This document shows positions 1 to 9,557 of a stretch of DNA of 17,833 bases, piece after piece; the first letter of the stretch is position 1; every line of letters begins with the position of its first letter. The position numbers were made by a program, and so were the translations under genes. This DNA comes from an uncultured Lachnospiraceae bacterium (GTDB lineage Bacteria; Bacillota; Clostridia; Lachnospirales; Lachnospiraceae): assembly GCA_902782815.1 (NCBI GenBank), contig CACZOS010000018.1:1-17833 (forward strand), written 5' to 3'. The notes under the pieces were generated by a model. That model ran no database searches. It was not told the DNA's origin and saw nothing but the letters and a program-made list of their open reading frames with translations.

Positions 1-3000
1 GTGCATCTCTCTACTCTGGGGCTGGACCTCAAAGTGGAGGAGGGAGATGTCCTGAGAGGGACTCTGACTATTGAGAGCGAGAACGGGATCCCTCTCCGGG
101 GAAAAGTCTTCTCTACCAGTGACAAAATGCTGCTGGATACAGAAGATTTTGAAGGAAAACGCCGGGAATTCCGCTATACATTTGACGGATCCATGGCGGT
201 GGAGGGAGAGAACTATCCCGGAGACTTTGTCTTCATCACAAACGGAGGGGAGTTCAATATTCCCTTTATGATCGCCATTGAGCCCAAAACCATCCGGACA
301 AAGGGCGGGGCTATCCATGACATGGCAGGCTTTATGGACCTTTACCGCCGGGACAGGGCGGAGGCCGGGACCATCTTTTTCCAGCCTAATTTCGCCAATG
401 TTCTTCTGAAAGATCAGCCGGAGAAACAGACTCTTTATCACAACCTGATGAAGTGCCGGGACAAGAATCTGATCATGGAGGAATTCCTCACCGCCGCAGG
501 CTATAAGGATGTGGTCAGGCTCTCTGTGGATGAGAGACCCATTGTTCTGGATTCCGGCAAAAACCAGGAAGAGATCTGCATCACCATGGACCACGACGGC
601 TATGTGGAGGGGAAGATCTCCACGGAGAAGGGACAGGTTTCCATAACCCGGGAGAGTTTTACCGCCGCGGATTTCCTGGACGGACGTTTCCCGGTCCGCA
701 TTGAGAAAAACCAGAATTTCACCATGGGCAGCGATGTGATCCGCATCGATACCATCCGCCAGCATTTTGAGATCCCTGTGGAGTGGTGGGGAACCCTTCC
801 CGCCGTATCCCAGGAGAAGGAACAGCAGATCCAGCTGAAGAAGCAGACGGCGGAGCTCATGCATAATTACCTGTATTTCCGTACCGGCGGGATACGCTTT
901 GAAGATTTCGCGGAAGATTCCAGACAGACTCTGGACAACCTTTACTACCGGACCAAGGACTGCACCTGGAAGCTCTATCTGATGCATATTGCCCTGATGG
1001 AAGAGAAAAAGGAGGAAGCGGAGGAAATCCTCAATGAACTGGAAGACAGAAAAAGGACAGAACCCTTCTCCGAGTTTGCCGAGCATTATTTCCTTTATCT
1101 TAAATCCATCTACTACGGTACACCGGAGGCTATTTCCGAGGCGGTGATCGCCATCCGCTCCTACTACGAGAAGAGCGAACGCAAAGACCTGGCTCTCTGG
1201 ATGCTCATTTACATTGACCGGGAGTACGTCTATAACGAGAGGCTCCAGTACGATACCATCAGGATGCTCTTTGAGAACGGCTGCAACAGCTCCCTTCTCT
1301 ACTATGAGGCGTGTGCCCTCCTGAACGAGAATCCCAATTTCATGGAGGAGACGGGGCCCTTCGAGCTGAGTATCTTCCGCTGGGGTGTCCGCTACGGTTT
1401 CATCTCCCTGTCCCTGGCTTACCAGTTTGCCCGCCTTGCCCTGCGGGCCAAGTATTATCAGGATTCCATCTACCACATCGCCGAAAAACTCTACCATATC
1501 AAGAAGGATGACCGGTTCCTTCAGGTGATCTGTTCCCTCCTGATCAAGGGCAACCGGATCGGCAGAGAATATCATACCTACTTCCATGAGGCGGTGGAAG
1601 CCAACCTTAAAATCATCGGACTGAATGAATTTTTCATCCGCAGTCTGGATTTTTCCCGCTATGACAAGCTGCCCCAGAGGGTGCTGATCTATTTTACCTA
1701 CAGCAATACTCTGGATTTCAATGAGAAGGCTTATTTATATACCAACATTTTAAAGAATCAGGATTCCTACCAGGAGGTATTCGGAGCATATTACTCCAAG
1801 ATGATCCCCTTTGTGGAGGACCAGCTGATCAAGGGAAGGATCAACGAGCACCTGGCCTACCTTTATACCTATTTCCAGAAAGAGGTGCTGGAGAAGAAGG
1901 AGAACGCCAAGGCGGTCTGTGATATTCTCTTCTACCGGCAGATCCGCTGTCAGAATCCCTCCATGATCGGAGTCTATGCGGCCTGTCCCGAACTGGGGAC
2001 CGAGAAGTACTATCCTCTGGCCAACGGATGCGCCAACATTGAATATTTCAACGACCGCACCCAGCTTTACTTTGTGGACAGCAGGGAGCAGCGTTATGTA
2101 AAGGATATCGAAAGTACCTTTATCCGTTTCCTGAAAGTCAGCCAGTTCCCCAAGGAATGGATCGAGAGGAACAGCGGCAACAAGAAGGTATTGCTCATGC
2201 TCTCCGGAAGGATAAAGGATTTTCTGGGGACGGATGAAGTGAAGATCGCCCAGAAGGTCATCGGCAATCCGGATTACAAGGACTGGATCCGGGTTCATGC
2301 CACCCAGCAGCTTCTGGTTTACTACGGAAACCACCAGAAGAAACAGGAACTGGACCAGTGGGTCGAGAGAGTCAATTTCGAGGAAGTCGCCCAGGGATTC
2401 CGTAAACGGCTCCTCAACTACTATATGGAAGTGGGACGGTTTGATTCTGCCTTTTTCGGGGTGGAGAAATACGGCGTCCACATCATGGGGGCCTCCAAGA
2501 GGCTGAAACTGGCCAACTTCGGCATCGACTTTTTCGAAGGAAGAAAGAATTCCACGGTCCTGGCTCTGGCAAGGTCCGCCTTCTTCCAGAAAAAATACAA
2601 TAAAGACACGCTGGCTTACATGATCCGCCACTACGACGGCGAACTGGAAGACCTGTGCATCCTCTGGGAGCGCAGCGAAAAGTTCGGTGTGGAGACCGGG
2701 GAGCTGGAGCGCAAGATCCTGTCCCAGTGTATCTTTACCGACAATGACACCGACAGGGTGTTCCCCATCTTTTCTTCTCTTCTGAACCGGTATATGAAGA
2801 TGCAGGAGCAGGAGGAGGACTACAAGGACGAGGAGACCGAAGCAATCATCGGTTCCTACCTGGAATTCGCTTCCCTGAAGGAATTGCAGGGTTCCATGGA
2901 ACTGACGGAGGAGATGCACATGGCCATCGGCCGGGAGATCCTGGCGGGCAGGATCAGGGAACGCCGTACCCGGATCCATTTCCTCTACTATTTCGCCGAC

Positions 3001-3483
3001 AAGAAGAGCTGGCGGGGCAAGATAAAGGATGCAGCCGATTACATCATCGGGGAATTCCTCAGGGAAAGATTCTATCTTCCCATCTACCACGCTTATGATG
3101 ATATCGTTTTTCTCCCCGTTTTTTACCGGGAATTTACCTTCCTCACCTACCATGGAGGACAGGGGCAGAAGGTATCCCTCTACTATGAGATCGAGGGAGA
3201 GAAGGATTTCCGGAGAGAGAAAGAGCTGGAGGAGGTCATGCCGGGAATGTATGTCTGCCATATGCATTTCTATAAGGATGACCATGTGAACTACCGCCTC
3301 GAGGAGGCGGGAGAAAAGGTGCAGGATCCTTCACGCATCCAGTTTGAGACCTTCCGCTACGACGGGGATGACAGCCGCTTCTTCACCCTGAACCATATGA
3401 ACTGGGAAGAGGAGGGTATGGAGAAGATGAAGGCTTACCTGATGAAGAGTTACTTTACCGATCACTTTATGAAACCGCTTTAA
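1..3483 (+). CDS. Very large beta-sandwich plus helical-solenoid protein (DUF5717-like), 5' end cut by window
   Basis: No known biochemical function. The frame is open from base 1 to TAA at 3481-3483 (1160 residues). The GTG at base 1 has no visible ribosome site, so the true start probably lies upstream. Residues ~1-95 and ~172-262 are two beta-rich segments with alternating hydrophobic strands, like Ig/BACON-type sandwiches. From ~275 to ~1010 the chain is almost continuous amphipathic helix rich in Tyr, Leu and Glu, resembling degenerate TPR-like repeats, and ~1045-1110 returns to beta-like sequence. No signal peptide, membrane segment or catalytic motif is seen, so a cytoplasmic scaffold is the likeliest role. 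The overall look matches the Lachnospiraceae family I recall as DUF5717. The next gene starts 15 bases downstream and encodes an Hsp70-fold relative, suggesting the two work together. The gene is certain; the family label is from memory. Confidence 0.85.
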   Translation: MHLSTLGLDLKVEEGDVLRGTLTIESENGIPLRGKVFSTSDKMLLDTEDFEGKRREFRYTFDGSMAVEGENYPGDFVFITNGGEFNIPFMIAIEPKTIRTKGGAIHDMAGFMDLYRRDRAEAGTIFFQPNFANVLLKDQPEKQTLYHNLMKCRDKNLIMEEFLTAAGYKDVVRLSVDERPIVLDSGKNQEEICITMDHDGYVEGKISTEKGQVSITRESFTAADFLDGRFPVRIEKNQNFTMGSDVIRIDTIRQHFEIPVEWWGTLPAVSQEKEQQIQLKKQTAELMHNYLYFRTGGIRFEDFAEDSRQTLDNLYYRTKDCTWKLYLMHIALMEEKKEEAEEILNELEDRKRTEPFSEFAEHYFLYLKSIYYGTPEAISEAVIAIRSYYEKSERKDLALWMLIYIDREYVYNERLQYDTIRMLFENGCNSSLLYYEACALLNENPNFMEETGPFELSIFRWGVRYGFISLSLAYQFARLALRAKYYQDSIYHIAEKLYHIKKDDRFLQVICSLLIKGNRIGREYHTYFHEAVEANLKIIGLNEFFIRSLDFSRYDKLPQRVLIYFTYSNTLDFNEKAYLYTNILKNQDSYQEVFGAYYSKMIPFVEDQLIKGRINEHLAYLYTYFQKEVLEKKENAKAVCDILFYRQIRCQNPSMIGVYAACPELGTEKYYPLANGCANIEYFNDRTQLYFVDSREQRYVKDIESTFIRFLKVSQFPKEWIERNSGNKKVLLMLSGRIKDFLGTDEVKIAQKVIGNPDYKDWIRVHATQQLLVYYGNHQKKQELDQWVERVNFEEVAQGFRKRLLNYYMEVGRFDSAFFGVEKYGVHIMGASKRLKLANFGIDFFEGRKNSTVLALARSAFFQKKYNKDTLAYMIRHYDGELEDLCILWERSEKFGVETGELERKILSQCIFTDNDTDRVFPIFSSLLNRYMKMQEQEEDYKDEETEAIIGSYLEFASLKELQGSMELTEEMHMAIGREILAGRIRERRTRIHFLYYFADKKSWRGKIKDAADYIIGEFLRERFYLPIYHAYDDIVFLPVFYREFTFLTYHGGQGQKVSLYYEIEGEKDFRREKELEEVMPGMYVCHMHFYKDDHVNYRLEEAGEKVQDPSRIQFETFRYDGDDSRFFTLNHMNWEEEGMEKMKAYLMKSYFTDHFMKPL

Positions 3484-3498
3484 GAGGGAGGAATCACC

Positions 3499-4602
3499 AT
3501 GGAAGCATTAAGCAGCAGAAGATTTGTGGGGATAGACCTCAGCGAGGAAGCGGCTCAGTTAAGCATATATGATGAAGGCACAGAGCAGATGAGCGAGGAG
3601 TATTTCCCCGTCCCTGCCGAAGGCCGGGAGGATTACCTGGCCGTTGGCCTGGATTTTATCATGAAATACTTTGAGTGCAATTCCCTGGACTGGGACGATT
3701 ATTCCGGAGTCCATTTCTCCCTGAAGGACATCTCCCAGGAGAACAGGGACCGGCTCAAAGCCCTGCTCAGTGAGGACTTTCTCGACCGGTTCGGCCTCAA
3801 TGTGATCAGCCGTTTCCGGGGATTTGTGGAGTATGTTTTTCACCAGGAAAGGGTGGTCTGGGACAGGAATTCCATGCTTCTGGACTACCAGGACAATGTA
3901 TTACGCTATATTATGGTAGAGCAGGTTTACCGGGCCAAACAGAAGGGTTACCGTGCGGTTACCCAGGAGGTGGATCTGTCTGCCTACGGGATCGTCGAGG
4001 GCAGTGAATCCCTGGACCAGGATTTCTGCAAGATGATCAAACAGTTTCTCCTCAAGAATCCCACCCATATCATTTTCCTTACAGGACATGGATTTGAAGG
4101 GAACTGGATGAAGAGGACCCTGAACTGCCTCTGCTCCGGCAGAAGGGTATTCCTGGGTCAGAACATCTACGCCAACGGGGCCAGTCTTCTGGGGATAGGC
4201 AATATCTCCCTCATGGATGAGGGGCAGATCCTCATGCAGGGCCCGGAGATGGTCCACCACACCATAGGACTTGTGGCCGCGGAGAACGGACGCCAGAAAT
4301 ATGTCCCCGTCACCACCATAGGAAAAGAGTGGTTCAACACCAGGGGGACGCTGGATATCATACTGGATAAAAGCCAGAAGGTGGAATTTTTCTACCTCAA
4401 TAATAAAGATAATGAAACGGAGATCTCATCCTGTGAGATAAAGGACCTGCCCAAACGGCCGCCCAAGACCAGCAGGATCCATGTGGAAGTGTCCTTCACC
4501 TCCTGTACGGAGGGGATGATCTTCCTGACGGACCTGGGTTTCGGAAGCATGTATCCGGGGACAGGAAAAGTTACCGTATTTCCGTTTTCATTGATCTCTT
4601 AA
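3499..4602 (+). CDS. Degenerate Hsp70/actin-fold (ASKHA-like) protein, DUF5716-like
   Basis: Function unknown. The ATG at 3499 is preceded by GAGGGAGG at 3484-3491, so the start is well supported; 367 residues. Residues 9-14 (FVGIDL) resemble the phosphate-1 strand of Hsp70/actin ATPases. Residues 126-135 (MLLDYQDNVL) sit where phosphate-2 would be but lack its glycine loop. Residues 191-230 (IIFLTGHGFEG, then RRVFLGQNIYANGA) resemble the adenosine-binding strand and following helix. Residues ~325-367 contain LTDLGFGSMYPGTGKV in a beta-rich C-terminal segment, recalling the substrate-domain side of Hsp70 relatives. The loss of the phosphate-2 glycines suggests weak or no ATP hydrolysis; this is inference. 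The gene lies between the large solenoid gene and a TPR gene with 15- and 12-base gaps, so the three are almost certainly co-transcribed. DUF5716 is the family name I recall. Confidence 0.85.
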   Translation: MEALSSRRFVGIDLSEEAAQLSIYDEGTEQMSEEYFPVPAEGREDYLAVGLDFIMKYFECNSLDWDDYSGVHFSLKDISQENRDRLKALLSEDFLDRFGLNVISRFRGFVEYVFHQERVVWDRNSMLLDYQDNVLRYIMVEQVYRAKQKGYRAVTQEVDLSAYGIVEGSESLDQDFCKMIKQFLLKNPTHIIFLTGHGFEGNWMKRTLNCLCSGRRVFLGQNIYANGASLLGIGNISLMDEGQILMQGPEMVHHTIGLVAAENGRQKYVPVTTIGKEWFNTRGTLDIILDKSQKVEFFYLNNKDNETEISSCEIKDLPKRPPKTSRIHVEVSFTSCTEGMIFLTDLGFGSMYPGTGKVTVFPFSLIS

Positions 4603-4614
4603 CAGGAGGAAAAC

Positions 4615-5505
4615 ATGAGAGAAACGATTGTCTGTATTGGAAAGATAGGGAAAAAACCATACCGTTTTCCCCAAACAGAGGTTTCCGTCGCCTCCTACGA
4701 AGAATTGTGCTGTTATCTGAGCCAGCATATGATCTTTTATCTTCACACCCTCCCCGACGAGGACCTTCTGGTCTATATCAAGGAGGAACTGGGTCTGGAG
4801 AAGCTCTGCCGGCAGCTGGCCAAGTACGAATCCCCGGAAAAGGACCAGATGAAATATTTTGCCACCCTGTTCCGCGAGGGGAATTATTATTCCGAGGCGG
4901 AGATCCGCCTAATCCTGGACCGGTACCGGGCCATGAAGAACGAGCCCCGCTGGCAGCAGTACAAGCAGATCGGAGATATTCTCCTGTCCTACCATAAGGC
5001 CACCATGGCGGTCCAGTATTATGATGAGGCTTTAAAACAGCTGGAGGGGCAGGAAGATGCGCTGGCAGGGAACATCTACCATAACCGGGCCATCGCCCAT
5101 GCCCAGCTTTTCCGTTTTGAGGAAGCCAAGATTGATTTCGTCAAGGCTTACCGGAACAACGGGGATGAAAACTCCCTGTTCTGCTATTACTGCCTCATGG
5201 TCTTCCATGACGGGAATCTGCTGGATGCCACCCGGGAGATCCGGGACAGCTTTCATGTTCCGGATATGCTGATCGAGAACTTTGAAGACCGTCTTTCCAC
5301 CATGATGGAAGAACAGCAGTATACTGAGGACGCGGCAAAATACCGCAAGATCGTCTACCTGAAGGTGAACGGCAGAGAGGAGGACGCCGGGGAGTATTTC
5401 CGGTCCCTGGTGAGACAGCAGCAGCAGCTTTTCCGCCGTCAGCTGGAATCCGATGAAAAATGGGTAGTGACAAATGTGCCGGTCAGGTATACCATAGATA
5501 GATAG
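4615..5505 (+). CDS. TPR-containing protein of unknown function
   Basis: A 296-residue soluble protein with ATG at 4615 and a strong AGGAGG at 4604-4609, 12 bases after the previous stop. Residues ~1-25 are a short beta-like segment and ~27-110 are helical. Residues ~113-185 hold about two TPR units, visible in the spacing of [21 protein letters not shown] and in [26 protein letters not shown]. The C-terminal third is helical and charged, with a Gln-rich stretch ([10 protein letters not shown]) near residue 270. There is no signal peptide, membrane helix or enzyme motif. TPR repeats normally mediate protein contacts, so an adaptor role towards the two preceding gene products is a reasonable inference. 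Its stop is 31 bases before valS. I do not recognise a specific named family. Confidence 0.85.
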   Translation: MRETIVCIGKIGKKPYRFPQTEVSVASYEELCCYLSQHMIFYLHTLPDEDLLVYIKEELGLEKLCRQLAKYESPEKDQMKYFATLFREGNYYSEAEIRLILDRYRAMKNEPRWQQYKQIGDILLSYHKATMAVQYYDEALKQLEGQEDALAGNIYHNRAIAHAQLFRFEEAKIDFVKAYRNNGDENSLFCYYCLMVFHDGNLLDATREIRDSFHVPDMLIENFEDRLSTMMEEQQYTEDAAKYRKIVYLKVNGREEDAGEYFRSLVRQQQQLFRRQLESDEKWVVTNVPVRYTIDR

Positions 5506-5536
5506 TTACCAAACAGTTAGAAGGAGACAAACAGTC

Positions 5537-8176
5537 ATGGGAACAGAAATGAGCAAGACCTACAATCCTGCGGAGATTGAGGAACGTTTATACCAACAGT
5601 GGTTGGAGAAGAAATATTTTCACGCGGAGGTGGACCGGTCCAGGAAGCCTTTCACCATCGTGATGCCCCCGCCCAATATCACCGGACAGCTCCATATGGG
5701 GCATGCCCTGGACAATACCCTGCAGGACATCCTGATCCGTTTTAAGCGGATGCAGGGGTACAACGCCCTGTGGCAGCCGGGCACGGACCATGCCAGCATC
5801 GCCACGGAGGTCAAGGTCACCAATAAGCTGAAAGAGGAAGGAATCTCCAAGGAAGAACTTGGAAGAGAAGGCTTCTTAAAGCGCACCTGGCAGTGGAGGG
5901 AAGAGTACGGCGGACGTATTGTCAGCCAGCTGAAGAAGCTGGGTTCCTCCGCGGACTGGGACAGAGAGCGCTTCACCATGGATGAGGGTTGTTCCGAGGC
6001 TGTTAAGGAAGTATTTATCCGCCTTTACGAGAAGGCATACATTTACAGAGGATCTCGCATCATCCACTGGTGTCCGGTATGCCAGACCTCCATCTCCGAC
6101 GCGGAAGTCGAATATGAAGACCAGGCCGGATTCTTCTGGCACATCCGTTACCCTGTGATCGGGACGGATGAATATGTGGAGATCGCCACCACCAGGCCGG
6201 AGACCATGCTGGGGGATACCGCGGTGGCAGTCCACCCCGACGATGAACGATATCAGGCTCTGATCGGCAAAAACCTGATGCTCCCCCTGATGAACCGGGA
6301 GATTCCTGTGGTTGCCGATACCTATGTAGATAAAGAATTCGGTACCGGAGCGGTGAAGATCACCCCCGCTCATGACCCCAACGACTTTGAGGTGGGTAAA
6401 CGGCACGACCTCCCTGAGATCAATATCATGAACGACGACGGTTCCATCAATGAAAACGGCGGAAAATACGCCGGCATGGACCGCTATGAAGCGAGAAAAG
6501 CCATCGTGAAGGACCTGGAAGAACTGGGTCTGCTGGTCAAGGTTGAACCCCACGCCCACAATGTGGGGACCCATGACCGCTGTCATACCACCGTGGAACC
6601 CATGGTGAAGAAGCAGTGGTTCGTCTCCATGCAGGAGCTGGCCAAACCGGCTATCGAGGCCGTGAAGAACGGGGAACTCCGTTTCGTCCCCTCCCATTTT
6701 GACCGGACCTATCTCCACTGGCTTGAAAATATCCGCGACTGGTGCATCAGCCGGCAGCTCTGGTGGGGACACCGGATCCCGGCCTACTACTGTGAAGACT
6801 GTGGGGAGATCATCGTCAGCAAAGACGAACCCAAGGCCTGCAAATGCGGCTGTACCCGCCTGATTCAGGATGAAGATACCCTGGATACCTGGTTCAGCTC
6901 GGCCCTCTGGCCCTTCTCCACCCTGGGATGGCCGGAGCAGACGGAAGATCTGGATTACTTCTATCCCACAGACGTTCTGGTCACGGGATACGACATCATC
7001 TTCTTCTGGGTAATCCGTATGGTATTCTCCGGTTATGAGCAGACCGGTAAATCCCCCTTCCGTGACGTGCTGATCCACGGTCTGGTGAGGGACGAACTGG
7101 GCCGGAAGATGAGTAAATCCCTGGGCAACGGCATCGATCCTCTCGAGGTCATCAACCAGTATGGCGCGGATGCCCTCCGCCTTACTCTGGTAACCGGAAA
7201 CGCACCGGGCAACGATATGCGTTACTCGGAGAAAAAGATCCTTGCCAGCCGTAACTTTGCCAACAAAGTGTGGAACGCTTCGCGTTTCATGCTCATGAAC
7301 ATCGGGAACGAAGACCTGTCCGGAGTTACCCTCTCCGATCTTACCCCGGCCGACCGCTGGATCCTTTCCAAGGCCAACACCCTGGTCAGGGAAGTGACCG
7401 AAAACATGGAGAATTACGATCTCGGTGTGGCTGTGGCCAAGCTTTATGACTTCATCTGGGAGGAATTCTGCGACTGGTATATCGAGATGGTCAAGCCCCG
7501 CCTCTGGAATGAGGAGGATCAGACCAGGACGGCAGCCCTTTATACCCTCAAAAATGTGCTGGTCATCGCCCTGAAGCTTCTCCATCCCTACATGCCATTT
7601 ATCACGGAAGAGATCTTCCAGAGTCTGGATCAGGAGGAAGAATCCATCATGATCTCATCCTGGCCTGTTTTCCGCAAGGAGTATGATTTCCAAGCGGAAG
7701 AAAATGAGGTGGAAGTGATCAAGAATGCGGTGAGGGGTATCCGTAACCTCCGGGCCGACATGAATGTTCCGCCAAGCAAAAAGGCCAAGGTTTACGTGGT
7801 TTCCGAAAAACAGGAAATCCGGGATATCTTTGAGCGTTCCCAGGTCTTTTTCGCCACCCTGGGCTATGCCAGCGAGGTTATCGTCTGTGCGGACAAGGAA
7901 GGGATTCCAAAGGACGCAGTGTCCACAGTGATCCCCGATGCGGTGATCTATCTTCCCTTCGCAGACCTGGTGGATGTGGAAAAGGAGATCGCCCGTCTGG
8001 AGAAGGAAGCAAAACGTCTTGCCGGAGAGATCAGGAGAGCAGACGGTATGCTCCACAATGAGAGATTTATCAGTAAGGCTCCTGCCGCCAAAGTGGAGGA
8101 GGAGCGTCAGAAACTGGCAAAATATACAGACATGGCCAAACAGGTGGAAGCCCGCCTGGCCCAGCTTAAGGGCTGA
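5537..8176 (+). CDS. valS: Valine--tRNA ligase (valyl-tRNA synthetase)
   Basis: Class I aminoacyl-tRNA synthetase that charges tRNA-Val in the cytoplasm. The 879-residue length fits the bacterial family. The HIGH motif appears as HMGH at 53-56 and KMSKS at 524-528. The CP1 editing domain is marked by TTRPET at 218-223. Cysteine pairs at 179/182 (CPVC) and 419/422, followed by 435/437/439, look like zinc-knuckle sites. The tRNA-binding helical domain contains [10 protein letters not shown], and the C-terminus (about 810-879) is the family's coiled-coil arm. ATG 5537 is preferred over ATG 5549 because AAGGAG at 5521-5526 is better spaced for it. Only 31 bases separate it from the TPR gene, with no space for a T-box leader, so valS appears to be expressed from an upstream promoter. 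Confidence 0.98.
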   Translation: MGTEMSKTYNPAEIEERLYQQWLEKKYFHAEVDRSRKPFTIVMPPPNITGQLHMGHALDNTLQDILIRFKRMQGYNALWQPGTDHASIATEVKVTNKLKEEGISKEELGREGFLKRTWQWREEYGGRIVSQLKKLGSSADWDRERFTMDEGCSEAVKEVFIRLYEKAYIYRGSRIIHWCPVCQTSISDAEVEYEDQAGFFWHIRYPVIGTDEYVEIATTRPETMLGDTAVAVHPDDERYQALIGKNLMLPLMNREIPVVADTYVDKEFGTGAVKITPAHDPNDFEVGKRHDLPEINIMNDDGSINENGGKYAGMDRYEARKAIVKDLEELGLLVKVEPHAHNVGTHDRCHTTVEPMVKKQWFVSMQELAKPAIEAVKNGELRFVPSHFDRTYLHWLENIRDWCISRQLWWGHRIPAYYCEDCGEIIVSKDEPKACKCGCTRLIQDEDTLDTWFSSALWPFSTLGWPEQTEDLDYFYPTDVLVTGYDIIFFWVIRMVFSGYEQTGKSPFRDVLIHGLVRDELGRKMSKSLGNGIDPLEVINQYGADALRLTLVTGNAPGNDMRYSEKKILASRNFANKVWNASRFMLMNIGNEDLSGVTLSDLTPADRWILSKANTLVREVTENMENYDLGVAVAKLYDFIWEEFCDWYIEMVKPRLWNEEDQTRTAALYTLKNVLVIALKLLHPYMPFITEEIFQSLDQEEESIMISSWPVFRKEYDFQAEENEVEVIKNAVRGIRNLRADMNVPPSKKAKVYVVSEKQEIRDIFERSQVFFATLGYASEVIVCADKEGIPKDAVSTVIPDAVIYLPFADLVDVEKEIARLEKEAKRLAGEIRRADGMLHNERFISKAPAAKVEEERQKLAKYTDMAKQVEARLAQLKG

Positions 8177-8189
8177 GACCGGCCGGTCT
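8176..8189. repeat. Perfect 14-base palindrome just after valS
   Basis: AGACCGGCCGGTCT reads identically on both strands and shares its first base with the valS stop codon (8174-8176). It could be a protein-binding dyad or a 5-bp hairpin with a GGCC loop. No T-run follows, so it is not a classical terminator. Confidence 0.5.
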
Positions 8190-8215
8190 GCCGATAAGCA
8201 AAGAGTGATGAACGG

Positions 8216-8244
8216 ATGCAGTCGGAGTTATACTCCGGCTGCAT
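8216..8244 (+). other. Long hairpin without a T-tract in the valS-folC spacer
   Basis: ATGCAGTCGGAGT (8216-8228) pairs with ACTCCGGCTGCAT (8232-8244) over 13 bp with a single G-T wobble and a TAT loop. The bases that follow (TCCTGTGCGG) contain no T-run, so this is not a standard intrinsic terminator. It may stabilise or mark a processing point in a polycistronic RNA, or be the remnant of a regulator; these roles are inference. The hairpin ends 24 bases before the folC start. Confidence 0.55.
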
Positions 8245-8268
8245 TCCTGTGCGGAAAGGGATGGGGAA

Positions 8269-9549
8269 ATGACTTACGAGGAGATGCTGGACCAGATCAA
8301 CCGGATTCCCATGTTCGGCGCTTCGGGAGGACTGGATAATCTAAGAGGATATCTTGCCCTTTTCGGAAATCCGGAAAAGGAGCTGCCGGTCATCCATGTG
8401 GCAGGAACCAATGGTAAGGGGTCCGTGTGTGTTTTCATGGAATCGGTGCTCCGTAAGGCAGGCTATAAAACCGCCCTGTTCACTTCCCCACATCTGGTCA
8501 GGATCAACGAGCGGTTCCGGATCAATTTTGAGGAAGTGGAAGACCGGGTTCTGGTCCGGACCTGGGAAGAGATTAAGGACCGTATAGACCGTCGGGAAGA
8601 GTTTGGGCTTGGACTTCCCAATTATTTTGAGCTGATGTTCCTGATGGCCATGCTGATCTTCTCCCGTGAAAAACCGGATTACTGTATCATGGAGACCGGT
8701 CTCGGCGGCCGTCTGGATGCAACGGTCCTCACCCGTCCCCTCCTATGCGTCATCACCTCCGTCAGCCTTGACCATACGGGGATCCTGGGAACCACCATCC
8801 CCGAGATCGCCGCCGAAAAGGCAGGCATCATCAAAGAGGGGATTCCGGTGGTCGCTCTGGACGAAAACAACGGGGCTTTTCCTGTCATCCGCCGGAGGGC
8901 CGAAGAGCAAAAGGCGGAACTGTTAAGGGTTTCTTACGGAGATGTTACGTTTTTAAAAAATGTTGGAAACACGATTGATTTTTCCATGGAGAATCGTTAT
9001 TATAAACTTAATTATGCCAATATCCCCTCCCGGGCGCCATATCAGATGGTCAACGCGGCCCTCGCCATGACCGCTCTCCACCGGCTTCTTCCGGACCTTC
9101 CGGACCGGACCGTGCAGGAGGGCATAGCAGGGATGTCCTGGCCCGGACGCATGGAGGAGATCGCCCCCCGTGTCTATCTGGACGGGGCTCATAATCCCGG
9201 AGCTGTCCGGGAGATCCTGCGGATGATGGAAGGGGAGAAAGAAGAATGGAAACTCCTGTTCGCGGTCTGCGCGGATAAGGACTATGAGAGGATGGTGGCC
9301 ATGCTCTCCCGGGTTCCATGGAGGCATATTTACCTGACCAAGATCGAGACAGCAAGAAGCGCGGGAGTCACTGCAGTTGAGGAATGCTTCCGGCATTACT
9401 CCCAGGCGCCGATCACCATATATACCACGTCTCAGGATGCCTTCCGGGATGCCTGCGGGCATCTTGAAGAGAAGGAGAAACTTCTGTGCCTGGGTTCATT
9501 ATACCTGGCAGGGGAGCTTAAAGCGTATTTAGAATGTAAAGGAAAGTGA
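8269..9549 (+). CDS. folC: Bifunctional folylpolyglutamate/dihydrofolate synthase
   Basis: ATP-dependent Mur-ligase-type enzyme that adds glutamate to tetrahydrofolate, and in many bacteria also to dihydropteroate. At 426 residues it has the normal family length. The P-loop GTNGKGS is at 46-52, followed by TSPHLVRINERFRI near 74-87, which resembles the folate-binding loop. METGLGGRLDATV and LDHTGILGTTIPEIAAEKAGI are the standard central motifs, and WPGRMEE with YLDGAHNPGA opens the C-terminal ligase domain. The ATG at 8269 has a GGAAAGGG-type ribosome site at 8253-8260. It follows valS after a 92-base spacer and is followed 8 bases later by a small gene, so it probably belongs to the same long plus-strand unit. 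Whether it also makes dihydrofolate cannot be read from sequence alone. Confidence 0.96.
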   Translation: MTYEEMLDQINRIPMFGASGGLDNLRGYLALFGNPEKELPVIHVAGTNGKGSVCVFMESVLRKAGYKTALFTSPHLVRINERFRINFEEVEDRVLVRTWEEIKDRIDRREEFGLGLPNYFELMFLMAMLIFSREKPDYCIMETGLGGRLDATVLTRPLLCVITSVSLDHTGILGTTIPEIAAEKAGIIKEGIPVVALDENNGAFPVIRRRAEEQKAELLRVSYGDVTFLKNVGNTIDFSMENRYYKLNYANIPSRAPYQMVNAALAMTALHRLLPDLPDRTVQEGIAGMSWPGRMEEIAPRVYLDGAHNPGAVREILRMMEGEKEEWKLLFAVCADKDYERMVAMLSRVPWRHIYLTKIETARSAGVTAVEECFRHYSQAPITIYTTSQDAFRDACGHLEEKEKLLCLGSLYLAGELKAYLECKGK

Positions 9550-9557
9550 GGAGTATC

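Noticed and set aside
1750..3285. A 511-codon open frame on the minus strand
   Set aside because: It lies opposite the large solenoid gene. Its composition is low in complexity and there is no ribosome site or family motif. Long antisense frames arise from biased sense codons.
5876..7585. A 569-codon open frame on the minus strand
   Set aside because: It is entirely opposite valS, which carries all synthetase motifs in the plus frame. The antisense product resembles no family.
8216..8244. Hairpin read as an intrinsic terminator for valS
   Set aside because: No T-rich run follows the stem, so it fails the usual requirement; kept as an unexplained structure.
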